Of a stretch of DNA of 64,000 bases, positions 26,832-33,702 are shown piece by piece. Every line of letters starts with the position of its first letter. Position 1 is the first letter of the stretch. The notes beneath the pieces were generated by a model that made no database searches, was not told the DNA's origin, and saw only the letters and a list, made by a program, of their open reading frames with translations. This stretch comes from JAOPZW01 sp963803375 (GTDB lineage: Bacteria > Actinomycetota > Thermoleophilia > Solirubrobacterales > Solirubrobacteraceae), in NCBI GenBank assembly GCA_963803375.1, contig CAWDMB010000016.1, positions 214,145-278,144 of the forward strand, in the 5' to 3' direction. A program made the position numbers and the translations under genes.

Positions 26832-27995
26832 GTGGGGGTCCCAGCGGGGACAGCGCGCGTCGGTCCAGCCGCCCTGCCGGTGGACGTCGCGCTGCCTCGG
26901 CGCGTCGCGCTCGTGCACGACTTCCTCGTCGACCTGCGCGGGGCCGAGCGGACCTTCGAGGCCGTCTGCGACCTGTGGCCCGACGCCGACCTCTTCACCG
27001 CCGTCTACGACGAGGAGGGCACCGAGGGCCGCTTCGCCGACCGGCGCGTCCACGCGTCGTTCCTGCAGCGCGTGCGGCCCACGGCCCGCAACTTCCGGAC
27101 CCTGCTGCCGCTCTACCCGCTGGCGATCGAGCGCCTGGACCTCAGCGGCTACGACCTCGTCGTGTCGAGCTCGAGCGCGTGGGCGCACGGCGTCGTGCCG
27201 GCCGCGGACGCCGTCCACGTCTGCTACTGCCACAACCCCTTCCGGTACGCCTGGGACGAGCGCGACGCCACGCTGAAGGCCCGCGCCCCGGTCACCCGGC
27301 TCGCCCTGCGCCGGATCCTCGAACGCTGGCAGCGCTGGGACCGCCGCGTCTCGCGGCAGGTCGACCGCTACATCGCCAACTCGCACGTCACCCGCGAGCG
27401 CATCGGGCGCCACTTCGCCCGCGACGCGACGGTCATCCACCCGCCAGTGCGCACCGAGCGCTTCGCGCCCGGGCCCGTCGGCGACCATTACGTGCTCGTC
27501 TCCGAGCTCGTCGCCCACAAGCGCATCGACGTCGCCGTGCGGGCCTTCGACCGGCTCGGCTGGCCGCTCGTGATCGTCGGCGACGGCCCGGAGGCGCGGC
27601 GCATGCGGCGCATGGCCGGGCCGAGCGTGAGCTTCGCCGGGCGCGTCTCGGACGCCCACCTCTGCGAGCTCGTGCGCTCGAGCCGCGCGCTCGTCGTCAC
27701 CGCCGTGGAGGAGTTCGGCATCGCCGCCGTCGAGGCGCAGGCCGCCGGCCGGCCGGCGATCGTGCCCGACGCCGGGGGTGGCCGCGAGACCGTGCTCGCG
27801 GGCGAGACCGGGACCTTCTACGCGACCGGCGACCCCGCGGCGCTGGCGGCGGCGGTCGCGGGCTTCCCGGCCGATAGCGTCGACGCCCGCGCCTGCGTGG
27901 CCAACGCGAGCCGCTTCGCGACCGGGCGCTTCCGCCACGCGCTCGGCGCGGCGGTGGCACAGACGTTCGCGACGCGCGGCCCGTCGCCGCGGTGA
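26832..27995 (+). CDS. GT4-family glycosyltransferase
   Basis: A 387-aa GT-B enzyme. N-terminal Rossmann half begins RVALVHDFLVDLRGAERTF and contains CYCHNPFRYAWDE; the C-terminal donor-binding half has VLVSELVAHKRIDVAVRAF, VIVGDGPEARRM and the EFGIAAVEAQAAGRPAIV segment with the glutamates that bind the nucleotide sugar. It is likely to add a sugar to a lipid-linked or surface glycan in the cytosol. It stands alone here, 6 kb before the polysaccharide region. Alternative start: GTG at 26880. Confidence 0.88.
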   Translation: MGVPAGTARVGPAALPVDVALPRRVALVHDFLVDLRGAERTFEAVCDLWPDADLFTAVYDEEGTEGRFADRRVHASFLQRVRPTARNFRTLLPLYPLAIERLDLSGYDLVVSSSSAWAHGVVPAADAVHVCYCHNPFRYAWDERDATLKARAPVTRLALRRILERWQRWDRRVSRQVDRYIANSHVTRERIGRHFARDATVIHPPVRTERFAPGPVGDHYVLVSELVAHKRIDVAVRAFDRLGWPLVIVGDGPEARRMRRMAGPSVSFAGRVSDAHLCELVRSSRALVVTAVEEFGIAAVEAQAAGRPAIVPDAGGGRETVLAGETGTFYATGDPAALAAAVAGFPADSVDARACVANASRFATGRFRHALGAAVAQTFATRGPSPR

Positions 27996-28239
27996 GCGAC
28001 GTGGCCGCGACGGCCACGGGTTGCAGCGCGGCTCCCCGAAGCCGCGGTGCTCGGCCCCCGCGCGCGAGAACGCGCCGCCCGGCGGGCTCGAGCACGACCG
28101 TGCCGCGCACGCGGTCGCCCTCCCAGGCGACGGTCGTCTCGGGCTCGCGAGCTTGAGTCCAGGCCCTCTTCGCCGTCGGGCGCCGAGGCTCCTGCGCTCG
28201 GCGTCATAGAACGTGGCCGCAACGGGCATCGCGACGAGC
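27996..28239. other. Intergenic, possible gene remnant
   Basis: No intact gene. On the minus strand, pieces of coding-like sequence appear in different frames (REPETTVAWEGDRVRGTVVL, then EHRGFGEPRC), as if a short gene had decayed through frameshifts. Weak evidence. Confidence 0.25.
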
Positions 28240-28773
28240 ATGGCCGACGTTCGACTCGCCCACACCGCCGACCTGGACGCCGCCGCGCTCGGGGCCGCCC
28301 GAGCGCTCCTGGACGCGGCCTTCGGCGACGGCTTCTCCGACCACGACTGGGATCACGCGCTCGGCGGGATGCACGCGCTCGCGTGGGAGGGCCCCGAGCT
28401 CGTCGGGCATGCCGCGGTCGTCCAGCGCCGCATCCTCCACGCAGGCCGGGCGCTGCGCGCGGGCTACGTCGAGGCGGTGGCCGTGCGCGCCGACCGGCGT
28501 CGCCGCGGCCACGCGGGGGCGACGATGGCGGCGCTCGAGCGCGTGCTGCGCGGCGCCTACGAGCTCGGCGCGCTGAGCGCCGCCGCCGGCGCCGTGCGCC
28601 TCTACCAGGGGCGGGGCTGGCGGCGCTGGGAGGGCCCGACCTCGGCGCTCACGCCGGCCGGGATCGTCCGCACCGAGGACGACGACGGCTCCGTCCACGT
28701 CCTCCCGCTGGCGGTCCCACTCGACCTCGGGGGCGAGCTGACCTGCGACTGGCGCGACGGCTCCGTCTGGTAG
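28240..28773 (+). CDS. Aminoglycoside 2'-N-acetyltransferase, AAC(2')-I family
   Basis: A 177-aa GNAT enzyme. From memory of the mycobacterial AAC(2')-Ic sequence, the match runs the whole length: RLAHTADLD, DHDWDHALGGMHAL, AHAAVVQRR-like HAAVVQRRIL, ALRAGYVEAVAVRADRR (acetyl-CoA loop), MRGAYELGALS-like LRGAYELGALS, LYQGRGWRRWEGPTSAL, TEDDDGSVHVLPL and CDWRDGSVW at the end. The family acetylates the 2'-amino group of gentamicin/tobramycin-type drugs; in mycobacteria it is intrinsic and its native role is debated. An in-frame GTG at 28213 is an alternative start. Confidence 0.9.
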   Translation: MADVRLAHTADLDAAALGAARALLDAAFGDGFSDHDWDHALGGMHALAWEGPELVGHAAVVQRRILHAGRALRAGYVEAVAVRADRRRRGHAGATMAALERVLRGAYELGALSAAAGAVRLYQGRGWRRWEGPTSALTPAGIVRTEDDDGSVHVLPLAVPLDLGGELTCDWRDGSVW

Positions 28774-28774
28774 C

Positions 28775-28972
28775 TCAGGACCCGCCGCCGCGCCGCTCGC
28801 GCTCGCGGTCCTCGCTGCGCCCGATGACGTAGAACGCGCTCGAGACGCCGACGACGCCGCCGACGCCCACGATCAGCAGGCCGGCGGCCTGGAGCGCCAC
28901 CCGGCCGCCCGAGGCCGCGGCCAGCGCCGAGCCGGCGACGATCAGCGCGAGGGCGGCGAGGAAGCCGCGCAC
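28775..28972 (-). CDS. Small two-helix membrane protein
   Basis: A 65-aa protein with two hydrophobic helices (FLAALALIVAGSALAAASG and AAGLLIVGVGGVVGVSSAF) and a charged C terminus (RSEDRERERRGGGS). The GTG start lies two bases after the stop of the mutase gene, so it probably shares that transcript. Function unknown. Confidence 0.6.
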   Translation of the reverse strand: MRGFLAALALIVAGSALAAASGGRVALQAAGLLIVGVGGVVGVSSAFYVIGRSEDRERERRGGGS

Positions 28973-28974
28973 GC

Positions 28975-30591
28975 CTAGAATCTCGGCCGGTACTCGCCGA
29001 AGACGTCCTTCAGCGCTCCGCAGACCTCGCCGAGCGAGGCGCGGTCGCGTAAGGCCTCCCTCATCACCGGCAGCAGGTTCCCCGAGCCGCGCGCGGCCTC
29101 GCGCAGCGCCTCGAGGCGGCGGCCGACGAGGCCCTCGTCGCGCGAGGCCTTGAACGCGTCGAGGCGGGCGACCTGCTCGCGCTCGGACTCGGGGTCGACG
29201 CGCAGGAGGTCGTGGATCTCGATCTCGTCCTCCTGGTAGCGGTTCACGCCGACGACGACGTCCTGGCCGAGCCGGTAGCGCTCCTGGTAGCCCCAGGCCG
29301 ACTCGTCGATCTCGCCCGTGATGAACTCGATCGCGTTGACCGAGCCGCCGAGCTCGTCGACCTTGGCGATGAGCTCGAGCGCCCTCGCCTCGATCTCGTC
29401 GGTCAGGGCCTCGACGAAGTACGAGCCCGCGAACGGGTCGACGGTGTCGGTCGCCCCCGCCTCGTGGGCGATGATCTGCTGGGTGCGCAGCGCGATCCGG
29501 GCCGCGCGCTCGCTCGGCAGCGCCAGCGCCTCGTCGTAGCCGTTGGCGTGCAGCGACTGCGTGCCCCCGCAGACCGCCGCGAAGGCCTGCAGCGCGACGC
29601 GGACGATGTTGTTCTCGGCCTGTTGGGCGGTCAGCGTCACGCCGCCGGTCTGCGTGTGGAAGCGCAGCTTGAGCGAGTCCGGGTCGCGTGCGCCGAAGCG
29701 CTCGCGCATGATCCGGGCCCACATCCGCCGGGCCGCGCGGAACTTCGCGACCTCCTGGAAGACGTTGTTGTGGCCGTTGAAGAAGAACGCCAGCCGCGGG
29801 GCGAACTCGTCGACCGCGAGGCCCGCGTCGATCGCCGCCTGCACGTAGGCGATGCCGCTGCAGAGCGTGAAGGCCACCTCCTGCACGGCCGAGCAGCCCT
29901 TCTCACGGAAGTGGTAGCCCGAGATCGAGACCGTGTTCCAGCGCGGGATGCGGTCGCGGCAGTAGGCGAAGAGGTCGGTCGTGAGCCGCATCGTCGGCCC
30001 GGGCGGGAAGATGTAGTTGCCGCGGGCGATGTACTCCTTGAGCACGTCGTTCTGCGTCGTGCCCCGCAGCCGCTCGCTCGGGACGCCCTGCTCCTCGCCG
30101 ACGATCTCGTAGAGGAGCAGCAGCACCGCGGCCGGGGCGTTGATCGTCATCGACGTCGAGACCTGGTCGAGCGGGATCCGGTCGAAGGCCGTGCGCATGT
30201 CGTCGATCGTGTCGATGGCCACGCCCGTGCGGCCGACCTCGCCCAGGCAGCGCGGGTTGTCGGAATCCAGCCCGAGCTGGGTCGGGAGGTCGAAGGCCAT
30301 CGACAGCCCGGTGCCGCCGCGCGCGAGCAGGTAGCGGTAGCGCTCGTTGGACTCCTTCGCGCTCGCGTAGCCGGCGTACTGGCGCATCGTCCACGGCTGG
30401 CGGCGGTACATCTCGGGGTGCACGCCGCGCGTGTAGGGCTCGTCGCCGGGGCGCCCGAGGCGCTCGGGCAGGCCCTCGGCGACGTCCTCCTGCGTGTAGA
30501 GCGGCTGCACCTCGATGCCGGAGTCCGTGAAGCGGCGCGGGTCGTCGGCCCCAACGATCGGCGCGACGGTCAGGCGTTCCTCGGTGGCCAT
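28975..30591 (-). CDS. Acyl-CoA mutase large subunit (methylmalonyl-CoA mutase N-terminal type)
   Basis: A 538-aa TIM-barrel subunit without the cobalamin-binding domain. Seen: PYTRGVHPEMYRRQPWTMRQYAG, GTGLSMAFDLPTQLGLDSD, GTTQNDVLKEYIARG, VSISGYHFREKG, FFFNGHNNVFQEVAKFRAARR and AGATDTVDPFAGSYF. The family moves carbon skeletons on CoA thioesters (methylmalonyl-, isobutyryl- or related). The B12-binding small subunit is not in the window. Divergent from the VOC gene, with 32 bases between the start codons and a -10 box for each. Confidence 0.9.
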   Translation of the reverse strand: MATEERLTVAPIVGADDPRRFTDSGIEVQPLYTQEDVAEGLPERLGRPGDEPYTRGVHPEMYRRQPWTMRQYAGYASAKESNERYRYLLARGGTGLSMAFDLPTQLGLDSDNPRCLGEVGRTGVAIDTIDDMRTAFDRIPLDQVSTSMTINAPAAVLLLLYEIVGEEQGVPSERLRGTTQNDVLKEYIARGNYIFPPGPTMRLTTDLFAYCRDRIPRWNTVSISGYHFREKGCSAVQEVAFTLCSGIAYVQAAIDAGLAVDEFAPRLAFFFNGHNNVFQEVAKFRAARRMWARIMRERFGARDPDSLKLRFHTQTGGVTLTAQQAENNIVRVALQAFAAVCGGTQSLHANGYDEALALPSERAARIALRTQQIIAHEAGATDTVDPFAGSYFVEALTDEIEARALELIAKVDELGGSVNAIEFITGEIDESAWGYQERYRLGQDVVVGVNRYQEDEIEIHDLLRVDPESEREQVARLDAFKASRDEGLVGRRLEALREAARGSGNLLPVMREALRDRASLGEVCGALKDVFGEYRPRF

Positions 30592-30598
30592 GGCCCGA

Positions 30599-30604
30599 AC
30601 GCTA
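30599..30604 (-). promoter_or_regulatory. -10 box (TAGCGT) of the mutase gene
   Basis: TAGCGT, 7-base spacer, ATG at 30591 on the minus strand; paired with the divergent box at 30612. Confidence 0.55.
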
Positions 30605-30611
30605 CCGGGGG

Positions 30612-30617
30612 TACGCT
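30612..30617 (+). promoter_or_regulatory. -10 box (TACGCT) of the VOC/moaDE operon
   Basis: TACGCT, 6-base spacer, ATG at 30624; divergent with the mutase promoter only 7 bases away. Confidence 0.55.
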
Positions 30618-30623
30618 GCCGCC

Positions 30624-31025
30624 ATGGACCCACTCGGCGTGACCGGGGTCAGCGAGCTCGTGCTCGAGGTCGTCGACCTCGAGGCGGCCGAGCGCTTCTA
30701 CGCGGGGGCGCTCGGCCTGCCCGTCGTCGAGCGCTGGCCGCGGCGCGAGGCGATCTGGGTCATGGCCGGCGATCGCACGCGCCTCGGGCTCTGGCGCCCG
30801 CAGGTCGGTCTCGCCGGCGGGCGCGGCGGCGTCCACGTCCACTTCGCGTTACACGTGGTGCCCGAGCGCTTCGACGGCGCCGTCGCCCACCTCCGCGACC
30901 GCGGCCTGACCGTGACCGAGCACGCCTTCGAGGGCTACGGCGGCTCGCGCGCGGCGTACGTCGACGACCCCGACGGCAACGTCGTCGAGCTCTGGACGTG
31001 GGACGTGGCCGGACACCTGCGATGA
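30624..31025 (+). CDS. VOC-superfamily (glyoxalase/bleomycin resistance-type) protein
   Basis: A 133-aa protein with paired beta-alpha-beta-beta-beta units: VSELVLEVVDLEAAERFYAGALGLPV in the first and VHVHFALHVVPERFDGAVAHL...YVDDPDGNVVELW in the second, the latter carrying the DPDGNxxEL metal-ligand motif. Members bind a metal and act as isomerases, dioxygenases or resistance proteins; no substrate can be assigned. Its stop overlaps the moaDE start (ATGA). Confidence 0.85.
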   Translation: MDPLGVTGVSELVLEVVDLEAAERFYAGALGLPVVERWPRREAIWVMAGDRTRLGLWRPQVGLAGGRGGVHVHFALHVVPERFDGAVAHLRDRGLTVTEHAFEGYGGSRAAYVDDPDGNVVELWTWDVAGHLR

Positions 31026-31651
31026 GGGTCAGCGTGCGGCTCTTCGCGGCGCTGCGCGAGCGTGCGGGGCGCGACGCGCTCGAGCTCGAGCTGCCCGAGG
31101 GCGCGCGCGTGCGCGACGCGCTGGCCGCCGTCGACGAGCTCGCCGGCGGCCTGCCGCTCGTGCTCGCGGTCAACCGCGAGTACGCCGACCCAGGCGACGA
31201 GCTGCGCGCGGGCGACGAGCTCGCGCTGATCCCGCCCGTGAGCGGCGGGGAGGTCGCCGCCCTCCACGTCGCGGTGCGCATCGAGCCGCTCTCGCTCGAC
31301 GCGCTCGTGGCGCGCGTGGGCGACCCGCGGGCCGGCGCGGTCGTGAGCTTCAGCGGCGTGACGCGCGAGGTCGCGTTCCTCGACTACGAGGCCTATGCCG
31401 AGATGGCGGCCGAGCAGATGCGCGCGATCGTCGCCGCGGCGGTCGAGCGCCACGGCCTCTGCGCGGCGGCGGCCGAGCACCGCGTGGGCCGCGTCGCGCT
31501 CGGCGAGCCGTCGGTGATCGTGGCCGCCAGCGCCCCCCACCGCGGCGAGGCCTTCGCGGGCGCGCGCGAGATCATCGACGCGCTCAAGGCCCGCGCGCCG
31601 ATCTGGAAGCGCGAGGAGGGCGCCTGGGTCGAGGGCACGTCGCCGGGCTGA
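31022..31651 (+). CDS. moaX: Fused molybdopterin synthase (MoaD-MoaE)
   Basis: A 209-aa fusion. Residues 1-77 are MoaD: VSVRLFAALRERAGRDALEL, ending IPPVSGGE, where the Gly-Gly is the sulfur-carrying C terminus. Residues about 82-209 are MoaE: GAVVSFSGVTRE, LDYEAYAEMAAEQM, HRVGRVALGEPSV and IDALKARAPIWKRE with active-site Lys/Arg. Together they insert two sulfurs to form molybdopterin. MoaD must expose its Gly-Gly end, so the precursor is expected to be cleaved, as reported for mycobacterial MoaX. No other moa genes are adjacent. Confidence 0.92.
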   Translation: MRVSVRLFAALRERAGRDALELELPEGARVRDALAAVDELAGGLPLVLAVNREYADPGDELRAGDELALIPPVSGGEVAALHVAVRIEPLSLDALVARVGDPRAGAVVSFSGVTREVAFLDYEAYAEMAAEQMRAIVAAAVERHGLCAAAAEHRVGRVALGEPSVIVAASAPHRGEAFAGAREIIDALKARAPIWKREEGAWVEGTSPG

Positions 31652-31653
31652 AC

Positions 31654-31745
31654 CCCAGCGCGCGGAGGTGCGCTTGTGGTCGAGACGTCCCTTCGGCGAC
31701 CCAGCGCGCGGACGTCCGCTTGTGGTAGAGACGTCCCTTCGGCGA
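31654..31745. repeat. 46-bp tandem repeat, two units
   Basis: Units 31654-31699 and 31700-31745 start CCCAGCGCGCGGA and end GACGTCCCTTCGGCGA and differ at about four positions. The second unit contains the perfect palindrome GCGGACGTCCGC. It occupies the gap between moaDE and the serine hydrolase gene. Confidence 0.8.
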
Positions 31746-31760
31746 AGGGAGGCGAGGTCG

Positions 31761-32897
31761 ATGGGCGCCAGGCGATGGACGGTCGGAGTGCTGGGCATCG
31801 CGCTCGCGAGCGCGGCGCTGCCCGCGGCGGCGTCGGCGAGCGCGGCGCGCGACGCTCGCGTTCGCGCCGATCTGCTGCGCCTGGTCGGGGCGCCCGCCGG
31901 CCCCCCTGGGGCGATCGTCACGCTGCACCGGCACGGACGGGACACCGTGCTGACCGCGGGCGTGGCCGACGTGCGCACGGGCCGGGCGCCGAGGGCGACG
32001 GACCACATGCGCATCGCCAGCGTGGCGAAGGCGTTCAGCGGCGCGATCGCCCTGCAGCTCGTGCGCGACGGGCGGCTCGCGCTCGACGACACGATCGCGC
32101 GCCGGCGGCCCGACCTGCCCGCCGCGTGGGGCCGCGTGACGCTGCGCCAGCTGCTCGACCACACGAGCGGGCTGCCCGACTACACGGCCTCCGACGGGTT
32201 CCGGCGGCAGTTCCAGACGGCTCCGGCGGCCTTCGTGTCCCCGGCCCGCATCATCACGTGGGTCGCGCGCAAGCGCCTCGAGTTCACGCCCGGCTCGCGC
32301 TACGCCTACTCGAACACCGACAACATCGTCGTGGGCCTCATCGCCGAGCGGGTCACCGGCCGCTCCTACCGGAGGCTGCTGCGCACGCGCGTCCTGCGGC
32401 CGCTCGGGCTGCGCGCGACGAGCTTCCCCGCCACCGTCCGGCTGCCGCGCCCCTTCCTGCACGGCTACGTGACCGAGGCCGGGTCCGAGCCGCAGGACGT
32501 CAGCGAGTCGCTGAGCCCCTCGGGCGCGTGGGCGTCGGGCGCGATCGTCTCGACGCCGCTCGATCTCGGCGCCTTCGTGCGCGTCTACGCGTCGGGGCGG
32601 CTCTTCGGCGCGCGCCTGCGGCGCGAGCAGCGGCGCTTCGTGGCCGGTGGCGCCTCGAGCCCGCCCGGCCCGGGCGCCAACGCGGCCGGCCTCGCGCTGT
32701 TTCGCTACCGCTCGCGCTGCGGGACGGTCTACGGGCACACGGGCAACTTCCCCGGCTACGTGCAGTGGGCGGCCGCCACGGGCGACGGGCGGCGCTCCGT
32801 GACGAGCACGCTGAACATCCCCGCGCCCTCGGGCGCCCTGCTCGCCCGGTTGCGCGCGATGCAGGCCGACGCCGTCTGCGCGCTGCTGCGGCGCTAG
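31761..32897 (+). CDS. Secreted serine hydrolase, beta-lactamase/D-Ala-D-Ala carboxypeptidase family
   Basis: A 378-aa exported protein. A signal peptide (TVGVLGIALASAALPAAASA) is followed by a penicillin-binding-like domain: SVAK at residues 87-90 (nucleophile Ser and Lys), RQLLDHTSGLPDY, the YSN motif in RYAYSNTDN, and GHTGNFPGY, which replaces the KTG triad. This is the class C/carboxypeptidase/esterase group; without experiments it cannot be called a resistance enzyme. GGGAGG lies nine bases before the ATG. The stop overlaps that of the convergent ferritin gene at a shared CTAG. Confidence 0.88.
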   Translation: MGARRWTVGVLGIALASAALPAAASASAARDARVRADLLRLVGAPAGPPGAIVTLHRHGRDTVLTAGVADVRTGRAPRATDHMRIASVAKAFSGAIALQLVRDGRLALDDTIARRRPDLPAAWGRVTLRQLLDHTSGLPDYTASDGFRRQFQTAPAAFVSPARIITWVARKRLEFTPGSRYAYSNTDNIVVGLIAERVTGRSYRRLLRTRVLRPLGLRATSFPATVRLPRPFLHGYVTEAGSEPQDVSESLSPSGAWASGAIVSTPLDLGAFVRVYASGRLFGARLRREQRRFVAGGASSPPGPGANAAGLALFRYRSRCGTVYGHTGNFPGYVQWAAATGDGRRSVTSTLNIPAPSGALLARLRAMQADAVCALLRR

Positions 32898-33427
32898 AGC
32901 GCGCCGCCCGCGGCCGCGGGCGCCGTCGGGTCAGCTCCGTCGCCGCCGGGGTGCTCGCGCGCGAGGTACTCCTCGGCCAGCAGCGGGTTCTCGCGGGCGC
33001 GCTCGACGACGCGCAGGAGGTCCGACATCGTCGCGACCTCCTCGATCTGCTCCTTGAGGAACCACTGCACGAACTGCTCGGACTGGAAGTCGCCCTCGTC
33101 GCGGGCGACCCGGGCGAGCTGCCCGATCTGGTCGCTGACCCGCCGCTCCTGCTCGAGCGCGACGGCCACGGGCTCGACGATGTCGCCGAACGTCGTGGCG
33201 GGGGCGCGGACGCCGGGCACGACGGCCTCCTCGCCGGCGTCGAGCAGGTAGCGGACCATCATCAGCGCGTGGTTGCGCTCCTCGAGCGCCTGCGCGTAGA
33301 AGAAGGCCGCCAGGCGCGGCAGCGTCTCGGCGTCGTAGAAGACGGCGACCGCGATGTACTGCTGGTGGGCGGCGAACTCGTGGCCGATCTGCTCGTTGAG
33401 GCGCTGCACGAAGGCGTGGGCGGGCAT
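32894..33427 (-). CDS. Ferritin-like iron-storage protein
   Basis: A 177-aa four-helix protein. NEQIGHEFAAHQQYIAVAVFY and ALEERNHALMMVRYLLD give the ferroxidase-site Glu/ExxH residues of the first two helices; SEQFVQWFLKEQIEEVATM supplies the third-helix ligands. The motif set fits FtnA/BfrB-type ferritins that oxidise and store iron as a 24-mer in the cytosol. The C terminus is Gly/Ala/Pro-rich. A TAGGTT box lies 13 bases before the ATG; the region is shared with the divergent Cys-rich gene. Confidence 0.92.
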   Translation of the reverse strand: MPAHAFVQRLNEQIGHEFAAHQQYIAVAVFYDAETLPRLAAFFYAQALEERNHALMMVRYLLDAGEEAVVPGVRAPATTFGDIVEPVAVALEQERRVSDQIGQLARVARDEGDFQSEQFVQWFLKEQIEEVATMSDLLRVVERARENPLLAEEYLAREHPGGDGADPTAPAAAGGAL

Positions 33428-33459
33428 GGCTGCAGCGGCAACCTACCATCGGGACCCCG

Positions 33460-33639
33460 ATGGCCCGCACCGTCAAGGCGAAGAAGCGCTGTTGCGAGAG
33501 CCGCCCGCGCTGCAAGCGCTGCCCCGTCGTGCTGCGGCGGCTGGCGAAGGCCGGGCTGGCCGAGCGGCGCGGCACGCGCACGTTCGTGCTCGGCGACGAC
33601 GCGACGAAGAAGGCCGTCCGCGCCGCGCGCGGGCGCTGA
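33460..33639 (+). CDS. Small Cys-rich basic protein
   Basis: A 59-aa protein beginning MARTVKAKKRCCESRPRCKR and continuing CPVVLRRLAKAGLAERRG. Four cysteines in a CC-x5-C-x2-C arrangement suggest a small metal site, in a strongly basic chain. Similar short proteins are, from memory, widespread in actinobacteria without known function. TACCAT lies 10 bases upstream of the ATG. Divergent from ferritin, 32 bases between starts. Confidence 0.65.
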   Translation: MARTVKAKKRCCESRPRCKRCPVVLRRLAKAGLAERRGTRTFVLGDDATKKAVRAARGR

Positions 33640-33688
33640 GCGCGCCCGAGCCACACGAGCCGCACGTCCCGGGCCGGCGACCGTCACG

Positions 33689-33694
33689 TAGCCT
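33689..33694 (+). promoter_or_regulatory. -10 box (TAGCCT) of the intein-containing decarboxylase gene
   Basis: TAGCCT, 8-base spacer, ATG at 33703; leaderless arrangement. Confidence 0.5.
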
Positions 33695-33702
33695 TCACAC
33701 CC

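Noticed and set aside
26832..28265. Long minus-strand frame opposite the glycosyltransferase
   Set aside because: No conserved motifs; the plus-strand frame carries complete GT4 motifs and a promoter.
30592..30623. Cobalamin riboswitch before the acyl-CoA mutase
   Set aside because: Only 32 bases separate divergent start codons and the mRNA is probably leaderless; no room for an aptamer.
31761..32897. True beta-lactamase resistance gene
   Set aside because: SxxK, YxN and HTG motifs are shared by carboxypeptidases and esterases; nothing points to antibiotic hydrolysis.
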